A stretch of 64,000 bases of DNA from an uncultured bacterium (GCA_958366705.1 CATXCB010000004.1:62001-126000), one strand, 5' to 3'. Shown: positions 26,560 to 35,876, counted from the stretch's first letter. Made by a program: numbers and translations. Notes: generated by a model from the sequence alone, not told the origin.

Positions 26560-27638
26560 TTATTTAACTCCTTTAATGTTTCTTTCATTGCAGATAAAAA
26601 TCTTTCAATATCTTTTTCGGTTATTGCACCAAAATTGCCTACTCTAAAAAGTTTAGTTTTTAAATCCCCGCCTGATGGTGCTATTTCTATATTATACTTT
26701 TCTCTCATAATTCTGACAATTTCAGACGCATCATATTTATCTGTTAAAATACCTGTTACGCAGTTTGCAGGATTTTTAGCAAGGACTTCAAACCCTAACT
26801 CTTTTAGCCCGTCTCTTATTAAATTTGTTAGGTGATAATATCTTTTCCTATAAGATTCTAACCCTTCTTCTTTTATTTTGGATAAACGTCTGTCTAACTG
26901 ATTCAACAAACTAACTGCAGGTGTAAAAGGTGTTTGATTACGTTTCCAGTTTGAAATATGGTCAAAAATATCGAAATAAAAAGTTCTTAAATCAGATTTT
27001 TCTGCAAATTTCAAAGCTTTATCGCTGATTGACATAAAACCTAATCCCGGAGGAATAGCCATTGCTTTTTGAGAACTTGAAACCGCCACATCAACAAACC
27101 AATCATCTGTCTGCATAGGTTCAACAATAAGAGCAGAAACACAATCAACTACAAAAATTGTATCTGGATAATTTTTTACAATTTCGCCAATTGATTTTAT
27201 GTCTGTTAATGCACCTGAAGAAGTTTCATCAAGAGTAGCAAATACAGCTTTAATTTCAGGATGTTTATCCAATTCATAACGGACAAGTTCAGGATTAACA
27301 CTATCGCCGAAATCAACTTTTATTTCAAAAGTTTCTACCTGATGAAGTCTGCATATTTTTCCCCATCTGTCCCCAAAAGAACCGCCGTTTATATATAAAA
27401 CCTTATCACCTTTAGAAAGAACATTTGTAACTGCTGCTTCCATTGCTCCTGTGCCGGATGATGCAAAAAATACAACAGGGTTTTTTGTTTGAAATACATA
27501 TTGAAGATTTTTGAATATTCTTTCTAGTTTTTCAGAATAATCAGAAGTTCTCATATAAACTTGCGGTTCTGCCCCGAGTTTTAAAATATCTTCTTCAATT
27601 TCTGTTGGTCCTAAAACCATTAGCAGTTTTTTATTCAT
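26556..27638 (-). CDS. class V aminotransferase (alanine-glyoxylate / AEP transaminase type)
   Basis: This ~360-residue PLP enzyme shows MVLGPTEIEEDIL (the family start), VFFASSGTGAMEAAV, TLDETSSGAL, VDCVSALIVEPMQTDDWFVDVAVSSSQKAM (Asp for the ring, Lys in SSSQKAM for PLP) and FRVGNFG with the carboxylate-binding Arg. The family includes alanine-glyoxylate, serine-glyoxylate and 2-aminoethylphosphonate-pyruvate transaminases. Between LicD and a cytidylyltransferase, it may make the amino group of a phospho-amino-alcohol. I start at the ATG at 27638 (AGGTG upstream); the frame opens at a GTG nine bases earlier. It overlaps licD by eight bases. Confidence 0.85.
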   Translation of the reverse strand: MNKKLLMVLGPTEIEEDILKLGAEPQVYMRTSDYSEKLERIFKNLQYVFQTKNPVVFFASSGTGAMEAAVTNVLSKGDKVLYINGGSFGDRWGKICRLHQVETFEIKVDFGDSVNPELVRYELDKHPEIKAVFATLDETSSGALTDIKSIGEIVKNYPDTIFVVDCVSALIVEPMQTDDWFVDVAVSSSQKAMAIPPGLGFMSISDKALKFAEKSDLRTFYFDIFDHISNWKRNQTPFTPAVSLLNQLDRRLSKIKEEGLESYRKRYYHLTNLIRDGLKELGFEVLAKNPANCVTGILTDKYDASEIVRIMREKYNIEIAPSGGDLKTKLFRVGNFGAITEKDIERFLSAMKETLKELNK

Positions 27639-28578
27639 ATTTTTCACCTATAAATTTGTCCAAATCAGCTTCCAGTTTTGCATCATTAAAATGAGTATGT
27701 GTTGGATAGCAATCATTTGGAACACTCATATAATTTCCAAAAACCTGTGTTAAAACGAAATCTGAATCGTTAGGGCAAGGAAATTCTGTATCCTCAAACT
27801 GAATCTTTTTCAATGGGAAAATTTTATCATAATCAAAGAAATAATTATCATAGCCGTGATTATAATCAATACCGTAAAAAACTGATGGTTCTGATTTCTT
27901 ATCTCCAAAATTATTGTTTAAAATTCCCTTATCTCTTATCGTAAAAAATCTTTCACGCATTTTATCCGGATGATTTGCAAAAAACGGATAAAGAAATTTA
28001 TAAAGTTTTCTATCTATAATTTTTCTTATTTTCTTTGTTATTTCTAATTTTTCATCATGTGTTGTTTTTCTAAAATATAAATCATATGGAAAAATATCAA
28101 CAGCTAAATCCTGTAGATATCTATGTCTAACTTTAACAAAACATCTATTTTTACCATTATTATTAAATTCAAGATAAATATCTTTGTATTTAGGAATTCC
28201 GTTTTGAAAAAGTTTTATAAATTTTTCATAATCATCCCGCAGCATTCCAAAATCAACATCATCATCCCATGGAATAAAACCTTTATGTCTAACAGCACCG
28301 AGTAGATTTCCAAAATCAAGCCAGTATTCAAGTCCGTTTTCTTTGCATAATTCATCAAAAATCTTCATCATTTTAAGTTCTGCAAATTGAATTTTTCGAA
28401 GCATACCATCAGCAGGCGGAAGTTCATTTACAGGGCAATTCATATTTAAATATATTTGTTTTTGCTCTTTGCAAGCCTTTTTAGTATGTCTTATCCTAAC
28501 CCCTAAAATGTTTATAATAGTATAATTTGAACTTTCTGTATCTATTGAAAAAACTCTCTTAAATATATCTTTTATCAA
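27631..28578 (-). CDS. LicD-family phosphotransferase
   Basis: This 315-residue protein has the LicD core YWLDFGNLLGAVRHKGFIP followed by WDDDVDFGM (metal-binding Asp cluster) and VDIFPYD. LicD proteins transfer phosphocholine or another phospho-substituent from a CDP donor to glycans. Residues 1-33 carry the motif FSIDTESSNYTIINILGVRIR shared with other glycan proteins here (its two ends are FSI and ILGVRIR). First gene of the operon with the class V aminotransferase, the cytidylyltransferase and GT2. It is paralogous to the LicD at 36078. Confidence 0.9.
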   Translation of the reverse strand: MIKDIFKRVFSIDTESSNYTIINILGVRIRHTKKACKEQKQIYLNMNCPVNELPPADGMLRKIQFAELKMMKIFDELCKENGLEYWLDFGNLLGAVRHKGFIPWDDDVDFGMLRDDYEKFIKLFQNGIPKYKDIYLEFNNNGKNRCFVKVRHRYLQDLAVDIFPYDLYFRKTTHDEKLEITKKIRKIIDRKLYKFLYPFFANHPDKMRERFFTIRDKGILNNNFGDKKSEPSVFYGIDYNHGYDNYFFDYDKIFPLKKIQFEDTEFPCPNDSDFVLTQVFGNYMSVPNDCYPTHTHFNDAKLEADLDKFIGEKYE

Positions 28579-28692
28579 AACACGTTCCTAACTAAAATAT
28601 TACTTTTATTTATCACTATTCACACTCAATGTTACAATAACGAAGTATAAAAGTAAATAAAATATAAATAAATATCACCCTAAAAATTTAAT

Positions 28693-29045
28693 ATGTCATC
28701 CTGAACTTGTTTCAGGAGCAGTTATTCTTAACTCCTAAAATGAATTCAGGATTACATATTCGTTTGTCATTCTGAGCCTGAACGAGCGGAGGGTGAGAAC
28801 GTAGTGGAGTCCAGTTTAATACGAGTACTGTGGGGGTAGTAGTCATTCTGAGGGAGTGCGCGACCGAAGAATCTTTTATTACTGTTCTGTTTATTAGATT
28901 TTTCGGCAAAAGCCTCAGTATGACAGTCTGGTTGTTTTTGAGGCAGACAACAAACAGTTTTGCTGTATTCGTCATTCAGAACTGACTAGAACATTAGTTG
29001 AACTTACAAAACGTAATTATCTGTTCTTACTCGGTGGTTCGGAAT
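28693..29045. repeat. composite dispersed repeat cluster
   Basis: GTCATCCTGAACTTGTTTCAGG, GTCATTCTGAGCCTGAACGAG, GAGAACGTAGTGGAGTCC, GACCGAAGAATCTTTT and TTTTTCGGCAAAAGCCTCAG are recognisable. The section 28980-29045 is the AATTACGTTTCGT...GATGAC module in inverted orientation. The part 28757-28935 is matched by the reverse complement of 61148-61275. This explains most of the 621-base gap 28579-29199, which I see as gene-free; a short open frame on the minus strand is repeat-derived. Confidence 0.75.
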
Positions 29046-29199
29046 CTATTATCCTGGGACACTTAAACTATTTCAAGGTGATACTTTGAACCATTATTAA
29101 TCAAATTTGCCAAATAAATCCAATAATTTTAAACTTGATTTTATCCCTAAAATAGTATATAATAAGTGACTGTAACCAGTATTTTAGAGGTAGACTTTT

Positions 29200-29391
29200 A
29201 TGACAGAAAAAATTACAATTCGTTCAGACAGAGACACAGATTACAAATTCATGTACAAAGGTGAAGAAGTTGTCTTAGGTGCAGGCAAAATTATCGGTAT
29301 TGCAGATGGTTTAGAGCATGTGGTTCTTCCAACCTGTGCAATGAAAATTATGAATAACTTAATTGTCATAAAAGATGATGTAAAAAAATAA
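29200..29391 (+). CDS. small conserved-looking protein (63 aa)
   Basis: This 63-residue protein has beta-strand-like alternation and no membrane segment (ITIRSDRDTDYKFMYKGEEVV...GLEHVVLPTCAMKIM). I recognise no family. AGAGG lies twelve bases before the ATG, a strong terminator follows within 35 bases, and it is an isolated unit among repeats. These gene signals make it likely to be real. Confidence 0.65.
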   Translation: MTEKITIRSDRDTDYKFMYKGEEVVLGAGKIIGIADGLEHVVLPTCAMKIMNNLIVIKDDVKK

Positions 29392-29421
29392 AAAATATAT
29401 ACATAATAAAATGCATATTTT

Positions 29422-29451
29422 AAAGACCGAAAAATTTTCGGTCTTTTATTT
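29422..29451 (+). terminator. intrinsic terminator
   Basis: AAAGACCGAAAA pairs with TTTTCGGTCTTT (12 bp), followed by T-rich sequence. It may serve both strands, ending the 29200 gene and the convergent minus-strand gene. Confidence 0.85.
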
Positions 29452-29464
29452 TATATTAGTAACA

Positions 29465-30028
29465 CTATTTTTGTTCAAGCCAATCCAGCATCGCTCGGAT
29501 TTCTCCACTTTCAAGTTCATATTTCTCTGCAAGCTGACTTTTCAAAACTCTGTCAATTCTTAAATTAACTTTCGGCACATTTTGAATATTCAAGGTATGG
29601 GTATCTGCATCATAAAATTCCGAATAATTTAATCCGTCATGTACACAATCCGGAAGTTTTACGTACCCATTTATATCATCATAATAACAAAGACCAAATG
29701 TCCTACACACAATTCCTCTATATTCATAAACACAACATTCTCCATTTATCAAAAATGGGCACTGATGCTCGTATCGTTCTTCTTTAAAATACTTTCTTTC
29801 AGTTTGGTATTGTCTTATATTGTGCTGAACTTTTATTTTCAGTTCTGGTGGTAAACTCAAAAAACCTTGGGTTAAATAAGCAAACTCCAGTTGAGAGAAA
29901 GGATAATCACCTTTTTCACAACATTTTGAACATCCTTTTTTGCAGTTAATATAACGTTTTTGATTTTCAAATAAACTGTTTATAATTTCATCAAATTCTT
30001 TTAAAAAAAGTTTATATCTGTCAATCAC
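29465..30028 (-). CDS. YkgJ-family cysteine cluster protein
   Basis: This 187-residue protein has the cluster YINCKKGCSKCCEKGDYPF (~25-43) and CPFLINGECCVYEYRGIVCRTFGLC (C-rich second half), matching the zinc/iron-chelating CxxCxxxC family (PF03692). The role is unknown; metal binding is inferred from the cysteines. Its start overlaps the stop of the GT39-type gene by one base, so the two are co-transcribed. Confidence 0.85.
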   Translation of the reverse strand: MIDRYKLFLKEFDEIINSLFENQKRYINCKKGCSKCCEKGDYPFSQLEFAYLTQGFLSLPPELKIKVQHNIRQYQTERKYFKEERYEHQCPFLINGECCVYEYRGIVCRTFGLCYYDDINGYVKLPDCVHDGLNYSEFYDADTHTLNIQNVPKVNLRIDRVLKSQLAEKYELESGEIRAMLDWLEQK

Positions 30029-31743
30029 TATTTCTTACCTTTTATCATTGTGTATCTGCGGCCTTTTTTAATGATAACAAAGTCTAATTTATCCTGAACA
30101 TCTTCTAATACTTTGTTTTTGATAATTACAACATTATTTGCTTTTTTCAAATCTTTTTCTATAACATGATAATCTCTATCCAAAGGGTTGTAATCAACCT
30201 GTTCATCGTTGTAATAAAGCAGTGAATATTTTCTATCCATACCATTTGCAGATATAGTATAATTATAATCTTTGGCGTATTTTGCAAACTCTATCAAATC
30301 TTGTTGCCCGAATTTATAATCAACTTCAAAAAATTCCTCTGTTGCAAAAGCTGAAACAACTGCCATAAATAAAACATAGAATACAAACACACCTAGATAT
30401 TTTTTGAATTTTACAAATAATAATGTCCCTGTACCAAAAACAAGCAGACAAATTAAACTAAACCATCTTATTTCTGCAATATCATAATTTAATTGTGCAG
30501 GCAGATAATATGGCGTGAACATCGCGGCAATACCTGCGACTACACAGAACCATCCAAAAATTTGAACAGAAATACTAATAGGTTTTTCATGTTTTTGTTT
30601 ATCTACATAATCTTTCCACATCAAACCGGTAATCACTGCGAGAGGAAAATATACAGGTAATATATATGTTGCAAGTTTTGTACTGGACATAGAAAAGAAC
30701 AACATTATCCAAAATGCTGTTACCCAGCATAATGCAAGTAATTTATGGGTATTATCTAGTGTTGAAAAATCAAAATTTTTAACTTTTTCTACATAGTGAA
30801 GTTTTCCCCAATTTTTAATTTTATCAACAAAAACTGCAATTAATGAAAAAATCCATGGAATAAATCCCCATAAAACCACTATAAAATAATAATAAAACGG
30901 TTGTTTTCTGCCAATTTCGTTATGAGGGGTGTTCAAAAATCTATGCAGATGATGTTTTACTATGTATTCATTAAAAAATAACGGATCATGAATTTTGAAC
31001 ATTAGTATATGCCACGGTAATACAATTAAACAGAACAATATCAACCCTGGAATTAAAAATACCGGTTTAAAAATTTCTTTAAATTTCTTTGCCATAATTG
31101 AAGTAAAAAATACTGTTCCAAAAGGTACAGCAATCCCTGGAATACCTTTTGCCATTACTGCAAGTCCGGTAAAAACATAAAAAGCCCACCAGTAAAACTT
31201 TTTATGATTTTCTTTGCAAAAATATACAGAAAAATAAGCGACTAAAGCTAAACCTATATAAAAAGTTAATACAATATCAAGTATTGCATATTTTGCAAGC
31301 ATAATAAATTCAAGGGATGTAGCAATTATCAAAGATGTGAAAACACCAAATCTTCTGTTTATATAAATTCTTCCTACACCATATACAACCATTGAAAAAA
31401 TAAAACCCAATGCAGCTACCGGAAATCTTGCCGTCCATTCATTGACCTTACCGCCCCATAAAGCAAAAGACAAACATTCCTGCCAAAAATACAATGGTGG
31501 CTTTTCAAAGAAATATTCTCCATTAAGATATAATGTCATAAAATCTTTTGAATGAAACATATCTCTTGCCATAGCAACATATCTTGTTTCATCCACATCC
31601 ATAAGAGAATATGTTCCTATATTATGAAAAAATATATAATAAAAAAGTACGCATAAACCTAATATAGTCAAAGGATCAGAATATTTTCCACAAAATAATA
31701 CAACTTTGTCCCACAGATTTGAAAACCTAGCTTTTAATTCCAT
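30028..31743 (-). CDS. GT39/ArnT-like polyprenyl-phosphate glycosyltransferase
   Basis: This 571-residue multi-pass enzyme starts with a cytosolic tail and a first helix, then the catalytic loop MDVDETRYVAMARDM with the DE pair, and FFEKPPLYFWQE, the ArnT/PMT substrate motif. About twelve membrane helices follow, then a C-terminal soluble domain (~480-571). Such enzymes move a sugar (for example aminoarabinose) from undecaprenyl phosphate onto lipid A or another acceptor outside the membrane. The sugar is not predictable. GGAGGGAG precedes the ATG. A YkgJ-type protein follows in the same operon. Confidence 0.9.
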   Translation of the reverse strand: MELKARFSNLWDKVVLFCGKYSDPLTILGLCVLFYYIFFHNIGTYSLMDVDETRYVAMARDMFHSKDFMTLYLNGEYFFEKPPLYFWQECLSFALWGGKVNEWTARFPVAALGFIFSMVVYGVGRIYINRRFGVFTSLIIATSLEFIMLAKYAILDIVLTFYIGLALVAYFSVYFCKENHKKFYWWAFYVFTGLAVMAKGIPGIAVPFGTVFFTSIMAKKFKEIFKPVFLIPGLILFCLIVLPWHILMFKIHDPLFFNEYIVKHHLHRFLNTPHNEIGRKQPFYYYFIVVLWGFIPWIFSLIAVFVDKIKNWGKLHYVEKVKNFDFSTLDNTHKLLALCWVTAFWIMLFFSMSSTKLATYILPVYFPLAVITGLMWKDYVDKQKHEKPISISVQIFGWFCVVAGIAAMFTPYYLPAQLNYDIAEIRWFSLICLLVFGTGTLLFVKFKKYLGVFVFYVLFMAVVSAFATEEFFEVDYKFGQQDLIEFAKYAKDYNYTISANGMDRKYSLLYYNDEQVDYNPLDRDYHVIEKDLKKANNVVIIKNKVLEDVQDKLDFVIIKKGRRYTMIKGKK

Positions 31744-31848
31744 ACTCCCTCCTGAATTTTTCTAAGATTTAATCAAATTATACAATAAATATAACAGAAT
31801 TTCTATTAAGTTATACCCGTTTTGTGTGCTACCAAAACTTACAGACTG

Positions 31849-32003
31849 AAATAAATTCAGGATGACATATTCGTTTGTCATTCTAAGCGTATGCGAAGAA
31901 TCTTTGTTTCTGCAAATTTGTCCGAACTTAGTTTGGAATCTACTATCTGAGACCCTGAAACGAGTTCAGGGTGACAGCGAGATTACTAGTCAGTTCGGAA
32001 TCT
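31849..32003. repeat. MITE-like GTCAT...ATGAC palindromic repeat
   Basis: TAAATTCAGGATGACATATTC, GTCATTCTAAGCGTATGCG, AAGAATCTTTGT, CCTGAAACGAGTTCAGGGTGAC and TAGTCAGTTCGGAATC are present, related to the elements at 5546, 21384 and 28693. It ends about 180 bases before the DnaA-box-like array. Confidence 0.75.
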
Positions 32004-32187
32004 GTTTTGTTGATTCAGCAGAAAAATAAAAAATTTACTGATTAATAATAATAATTTTACTTACTCTCTTTCAAAATATTACATAAATTTCTATCATTAT
32101 AAATTTTAGTTTTTTAAATCGCTGAAAGTTTGACTTTGATTGACTTTTATCTACTTAAAAATACATAAATATTGTTTAAATTTGTTA

Positions 32188-32445
32188 TGTAGAAAACTAT
32201 GTAGATAAAATGTAGAAAAATAAAAGTTTTCTACATTTATATACAATAAAATTTAAAACTAAAAACTTTTCTACAATTTATCTAAAATTAATAAAAAGTT
32301 TTCTACAATTTATGAACATACTGAAACTATTGCTATAGAATAGTTTGGAAAGTTTTCTACAAATATTTACACACTACTATCATGAAGAATATTTATATTA
32401 ATATATAAATATATTATATTGTTATATTATATATAAACTAAAACT
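32188..32445. other. oriC: candidate replication origin: seven DnaA-box-like 9-mers plus AT-rich stretch
   Basis: TTTTCTACA occurs on the plus strand at 32227, 32267, 32299 and 32353. Its complement TGTAGAAAA lies at 32188 and 32211, and TGTAGATAA (TTATCTACA) at 32200. TTATCTACA is one base from the DnaA consensus TTATCCACA, and TTTTCTACA one base from the cyanobacterial-type TTTTCCACA. Boxes at 32188, 32200, 32211 and 32227 are spaced 12, 11 and 16 bases. A nearly pure A/T stretch (32388-32440) follows, like a duplex-unwinding element. Genes to the left (31743 down to 25176) and most to the right (from 34857) run away from it. Alternatively it is a binding array for another regulator. Confidence 0.5.
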
Positions 32446-32565
32446 CTAAAAAGATGTTGTTTTTTATAATCTAATAAATTTATAACATATTTTTCTTTAT
32501 TATTTAAATAAATCAATTAGACGATATTTTTAATAAATTGTATAGACAAAAGAGTAATATGCAGA

Positions 32566-34575
32566 TTATACACTTGTCGTTAAAGATGGAGCAATGGATA
32601 TAAATTGTCTAACTAAATCTGCATCCCATTGTGTACCGGCACCTTCTTTTAATATTGCACAGGCTTTTTCAATAGGCATACCTTTTCTGTACGGTCTATC
32701 ACTTACAAGAGCGTGATAGGTGTCTGCGACAGATACAATTCTTGCAGCTAACGGTATTTCATTACCTTTTAACTGTTCAGGGTAACCTTTTCCGTCTAAT
32801 CTTTCGTGATGGTATTTTACAATCGGAATTAAATCTCGTAAAGCCTCATTTGGAGCAAGAACTTTTTCTGCTCCTATTGTAGGGTGTTGCTTCATTATTT
32901 CCCATTCTTCATCTGTTAATTTGCCAGGTTTTTTTAGAACATTTTCCGGAATTCCGATTTTACCTACATCGTGTAAAAGTGCTCCGATTTTAATTCTTTC
33001 AACTTCATTTTCAGGTAAATTTATCGCGCGTGCCAGTGCTTCTGCATATCTTGAAACAGAAGTTGAGTGACCTTTTGTATATGGGTCTTTAGCATCAATT
33101 GCACCGGCTAAAGATGTTGCCATTTCCATCAAGTGATTATGGTTAACAATTTCTTCCTGATTGAATTTATGTACAAGTTCTTCTTCAAAATTTATTCCTA
33201 TTTGAGAATGGCGTTTTGCAAGAACTTCTGCAAATGAGTTCAGAGCAACATCATCCCAGAAATTAAAATCAGAAGAACTTACAATTGCAGACATACCTTC
33301 TTTGTACCCTTTAGCCTGAGATATAAACATTGCCTGTTCTGCCAGAATTAATAATTTTTCCTGATCTTGAGAACATTCAGGGTACGTTGAGATTCCTACA
33401 GATACTTTTACCGGCCCAACATCATCAACAAAACAGCAGGATAAGCAGTAGGTTATGTATTCAGCTAAGTATTTTGCATCACGGGTATCTGTTTCAGGCA
33501 TTATTATTGCAATTTCGTCGCCGCCGTATCTTCCTGCGATGTCTGTGTTTCTTATGTTTTGCTTAACTTTTTCAGCAATGATTTTTATAACTTCATCGCC
33601 TTTTGCGTGACCTAGTTCTCTATTTATTTTTGAAATATTATTAACGTCGAACATAACAACAGATAAAGGTTTTTCTGTTGTTTTTGCTTTTTCAAGTTCT
33701 TTTGCTAATTTTTCCTGGAAACCTCTGTGATTGTATAGTGATGTTAAAGTGTCTGTATTTGCATATTTGCTTGTTTGTTCCAGAAGCTGAACATTATGAA
33801 TAAACATTCCCATATAATTAGAAAAGAATGTTACAATATTGGTATTTATATTTGTAATACATTGTCCTACAAGCATTACGCCAATACATTTATTGACAGA
33901 CATCATAGGAAGTATTACAGAACCTGTTTTCATTAAATATGGTATATTTAAGTAATTAATATTGTCTTTTTCGATGATAGATTTTGTTTTAAAGCATTGA
34001 ATAATAGGATTATTTTCATCTGACAAAAATACTTTTGAAGAGTATGAATTTCCTGCATTACTGTGAATTTTCAGATTTATACATTTTGACTGCTCATGCA
34101 GCAATCCGAATCCAATAAAACACCATTTTAGTTTATTTACAAAAATATTATTCAATTGGTTAAATAAATCTACAATACTATTGTTATTTTGAAAGGCATC
34201 AGAAACGCTTTTCATAATGTCAAAGTAATTAATGTTCGAATTTATATTAAATGTTGTGTTATCCGGCTCTGTGTTATAAAGTCTTGATTTTGTAATTGTT
34301 GTATTGAAATTATTTATAGTCTCAACAATACTGTTTAAACTTGTTTCTTCTGCAACAGATATTGGTTTGATTAATTTTTCAAGTTTCTTTTTGGTAGTTT
34401 TTGTTTCTTTAACTTTTTCAATAGTTGAATTATCAACAGAAAAAGGATTTTTAGGAACAGAAATCATAGGAGCATTCTCTATCGGACTTTTTACTTTTCC
34501 AATAGGATTTGAACTCAAGTTCTTTTTATCAGACTTTTTAGTTTTATTTACTTGTTTATTTGTCAAATTTTCCAA
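32566..34575 (-). CDS. GAF-GGDEF-HD-GYP cyclic-di-GMP signalling protein
   Basis: This 669-residue protein has a disordered, Lys/Ser-rich N-terminus (1-105), a GAF-like sensor domain (~110-260), a GGDEF domain with GRYGGDEIAI (~349-358) and an upstream RxxD inhibitory site (RNTD), and an HD-GYP phosphodiesterase with LLHDVGKIGIP (~532-542) and HHERLDGKGYP. Both catalytic motifs look intact (GGDEI is a mild variant of GGDEF), so it could both make and degrade cyclic di-GMP. Start is a TTG, with AGGTAG upstream; no ATG fits better. It points towards the candidate origin, against the trend of its neighbours. Confidence 0.9.
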   Translation of the reverse strand: MENLTNKQVNKTKKSDKKNLSSNPIGKVKSPIENAPMISVPKNPFSVDNSTIEKVKETKTTKKKLEKLIKPISVAEETSLNSIVETINNFNTTITKSRLYNTEPDNTTFNINSNINYFDIMKSVSDAFQNNNSIVDLFNQLNNIFVNKLKWCFIGFGLLHEQSKCINLKIHSNAGNSYSSKVFLSDENNPIIQCFKTKSIIEKDNINYLNIPYLMKTGSVILPMMSVNKCIGVMLVGQCITNINTNIVTFFSNYMGMFIHNVQLLEQTSKYANTDTLTSLYNHRGFQEKLAKELEKAKTTEKPLSVVMFDVNNISKINRELGHAKGDEVIKIIAEKVKQNIRNTDIAGRYGGDEIAIIMPETDTRDAKYLAEYITYCLSCCFVDDVGPVKVSVGISTYPECSQDQEKLLILAEQAMFISQAKGYKEGMSAIVSSSDFNFWDDVALNSFAEVLAKRHSQIGINFEEELVHKFNQEEIVNHNHLMEMATSLAGAIDAKDPYTKGHSTSVSRYAEALARAINLPENEVERIKIGALLHDVGKIGIPENVLKKPGKLTDEEWEIMKQHPTIGAEKVLAPNEALRDLIPIVKYHHERLDGKGYPEQLKGNEIPLAARIVSVADTYHALVSDRPYRKGMPIEKACAILKEGAGTQWDADLVRQFISIAPSLTTSV

Positions 34576-34827
34576 AACTAAATCTACCTACATTTTTTCT
34601 CTATAAGTCTTGTGATAAAAAATAATTGACCGATTAGTCATATTTTTTTACATTACTATACAATTTTAACTAACAATACTGTAAAAACAATACTTCAAAT
34701 AGATGGATTCCACACCAAAACTAAATATAATTTATTCTACTACATTTATAGTATAAAACATTTTAATTAAAATTTCCAGTGCGTTGATATTATTTATTAA
34801 CTTCTATTAATTTTATATATAAATTTG

Positions 34828-34836
34828 TGATATAAT
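34828..34836 (+). promoter_or_regulatory. extended -10 promoter of galE and the glycan operon
   Basis: TGATATAAT (TGn plus TATAAT at 34831-34836) lies 20 bases before the ATG at 34857. No good -35 is visible, as is usual with an extended -10. Confidence 0.65.
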
Positions 34837-34856
34837 AGTATTCAGGGGTGGAAAAC

Positions 34857-35876
34857 ATGATTTTAGTTACCGGCGGAGCAGGTTATATAGGTTCTCATAC
34901 TGTCATATCATTATTGAAGTCTGGATATGATGTTGTAATTTTTGACAGTTTAGAATTAGGGCATAAACAAATTATAGAATCTTTAAACTCTATTCAGGCA
35001 AAGGGTAGAGTTATAGATTTTATTCAAGGGGATTTGAAAAATATTCAGGATATAAAATCTGTGTTTTTTAAATACACTGATATTTTTGCAGTTGTCCATT
35101 TTGCTGCATATTCTCAGGTTGGCGAGTCTGTTCAAAATCCGCAAAAATATTATTACAATAATGTTTTTGGAACATTAAATCTGCTAAATGCAATGCTCGA
35201 AAATAATGTTAAAAATATCGTTTTTTCTTCAACAGCAGCAACTTATGGAAATTCAATCTATACTCCGATTGATGAAAATCATCCTCAAATACCAATTAAT
35301 CCATACGGAAAATCAAAATTGATGGTTGAAAATATTATGGATGATTATGATAAAGCGTATGGTTTGAAATCTGTAAGACTGAGGTATTTTAATGTTGCAG
35401 GGGCGGATTCAGAAAATTGTGTTGGCGAATGGCATGAACCTGAAACTCATTTAATACCAAATATTTTGAAATCCACATTTTCTGGAGGTAAAACTTTCGA
35501 AATGTATGGAACTGATTACTGTACCAAAGACGGAACTTGCATTAGAGATTATATAAATGTTGAAGATTTAGCAAAAGCACATATTCTGTCTCTTAAATAT
35601 TTAGAAAATGGCGGCGAGACTAATTTCTTTAACCTTGGAACACAGGAGGGCAGCAGTGTGAAAGAAGTTTTTTCAAATTGTGAAAAAGTCACACAGAAAT
35701 CTATTTTAGTAAATGAAAAACCTAGAAGAGCCGGTGATCCTCCTATTCTTGTAGCTTCCAAAAGTAAAGCTGAATCTGTATTGGGCTGGTGTCCGGAAAA
35801 GACACTTGAAGAGAGTATAAAAACCGCTTATGAATGGGAATTTAAACTTGAAAATATTCAGAATTGTATAAAATAA
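34857..35876 (+). CDS. galE: UDP-glucose 4-epimerase
   Basis: This ~339-residue short-chain dehydrogenase-type epimerase interconverts UDP-glucose and UDP-galactose (or the N-acetyl forms). The NAD-binding motif VTGGAGYIGSHT is at the start, FAAYSQVGES follows, and the catalytic Ser and YxxxK appear as SSTAATYG and NPYGKSK. RYFNVAGAD and RDYIHV-like RDYINVEDLA complete the GalE pattern. I use the ATG at 34857 with AGGGGTGG just upstream rather than the GTG at 34848. It heads the rightward glycan block, though 200 bases separate it from the next gene. Confidence 0.93.
   Translation: MILVTGGAGYIGSHTVISLLKSGYDVVIFDSLELGHKQIIESLNSIQAKGRVIDFIQGDLKNIQDIKSVFFKYTDIFAVVHFAAYSQVGESVQNPQKYYYNNVFGTLNLLNAMLENNVKNIVFSSTAATYGNSIYTPIDENHPQIPINPYGKSKLMVENIMDDYDKAYGLKSVRLRYFNVAGADSENCVGEWHEPETHLIPNILKSTFSGGKTFEMYGTDYCTKDGTCIRDYINVEDLAKAHILSLKYLENGGETNFFNLGTQEGSSVKEVFSNCEKVTQKSILVNEKPRRAGDPPILVASKSKAESVLGWCPEKTLEESIKTAYEWEFKLENIQNCIK

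Noticed and set aside
28712..28975. Minus-strand open frame of 87 codons.
   Set aside because: Lies wholly in the repeat cluster; its peptide derives from GTCATTCTGAG-type repeats.
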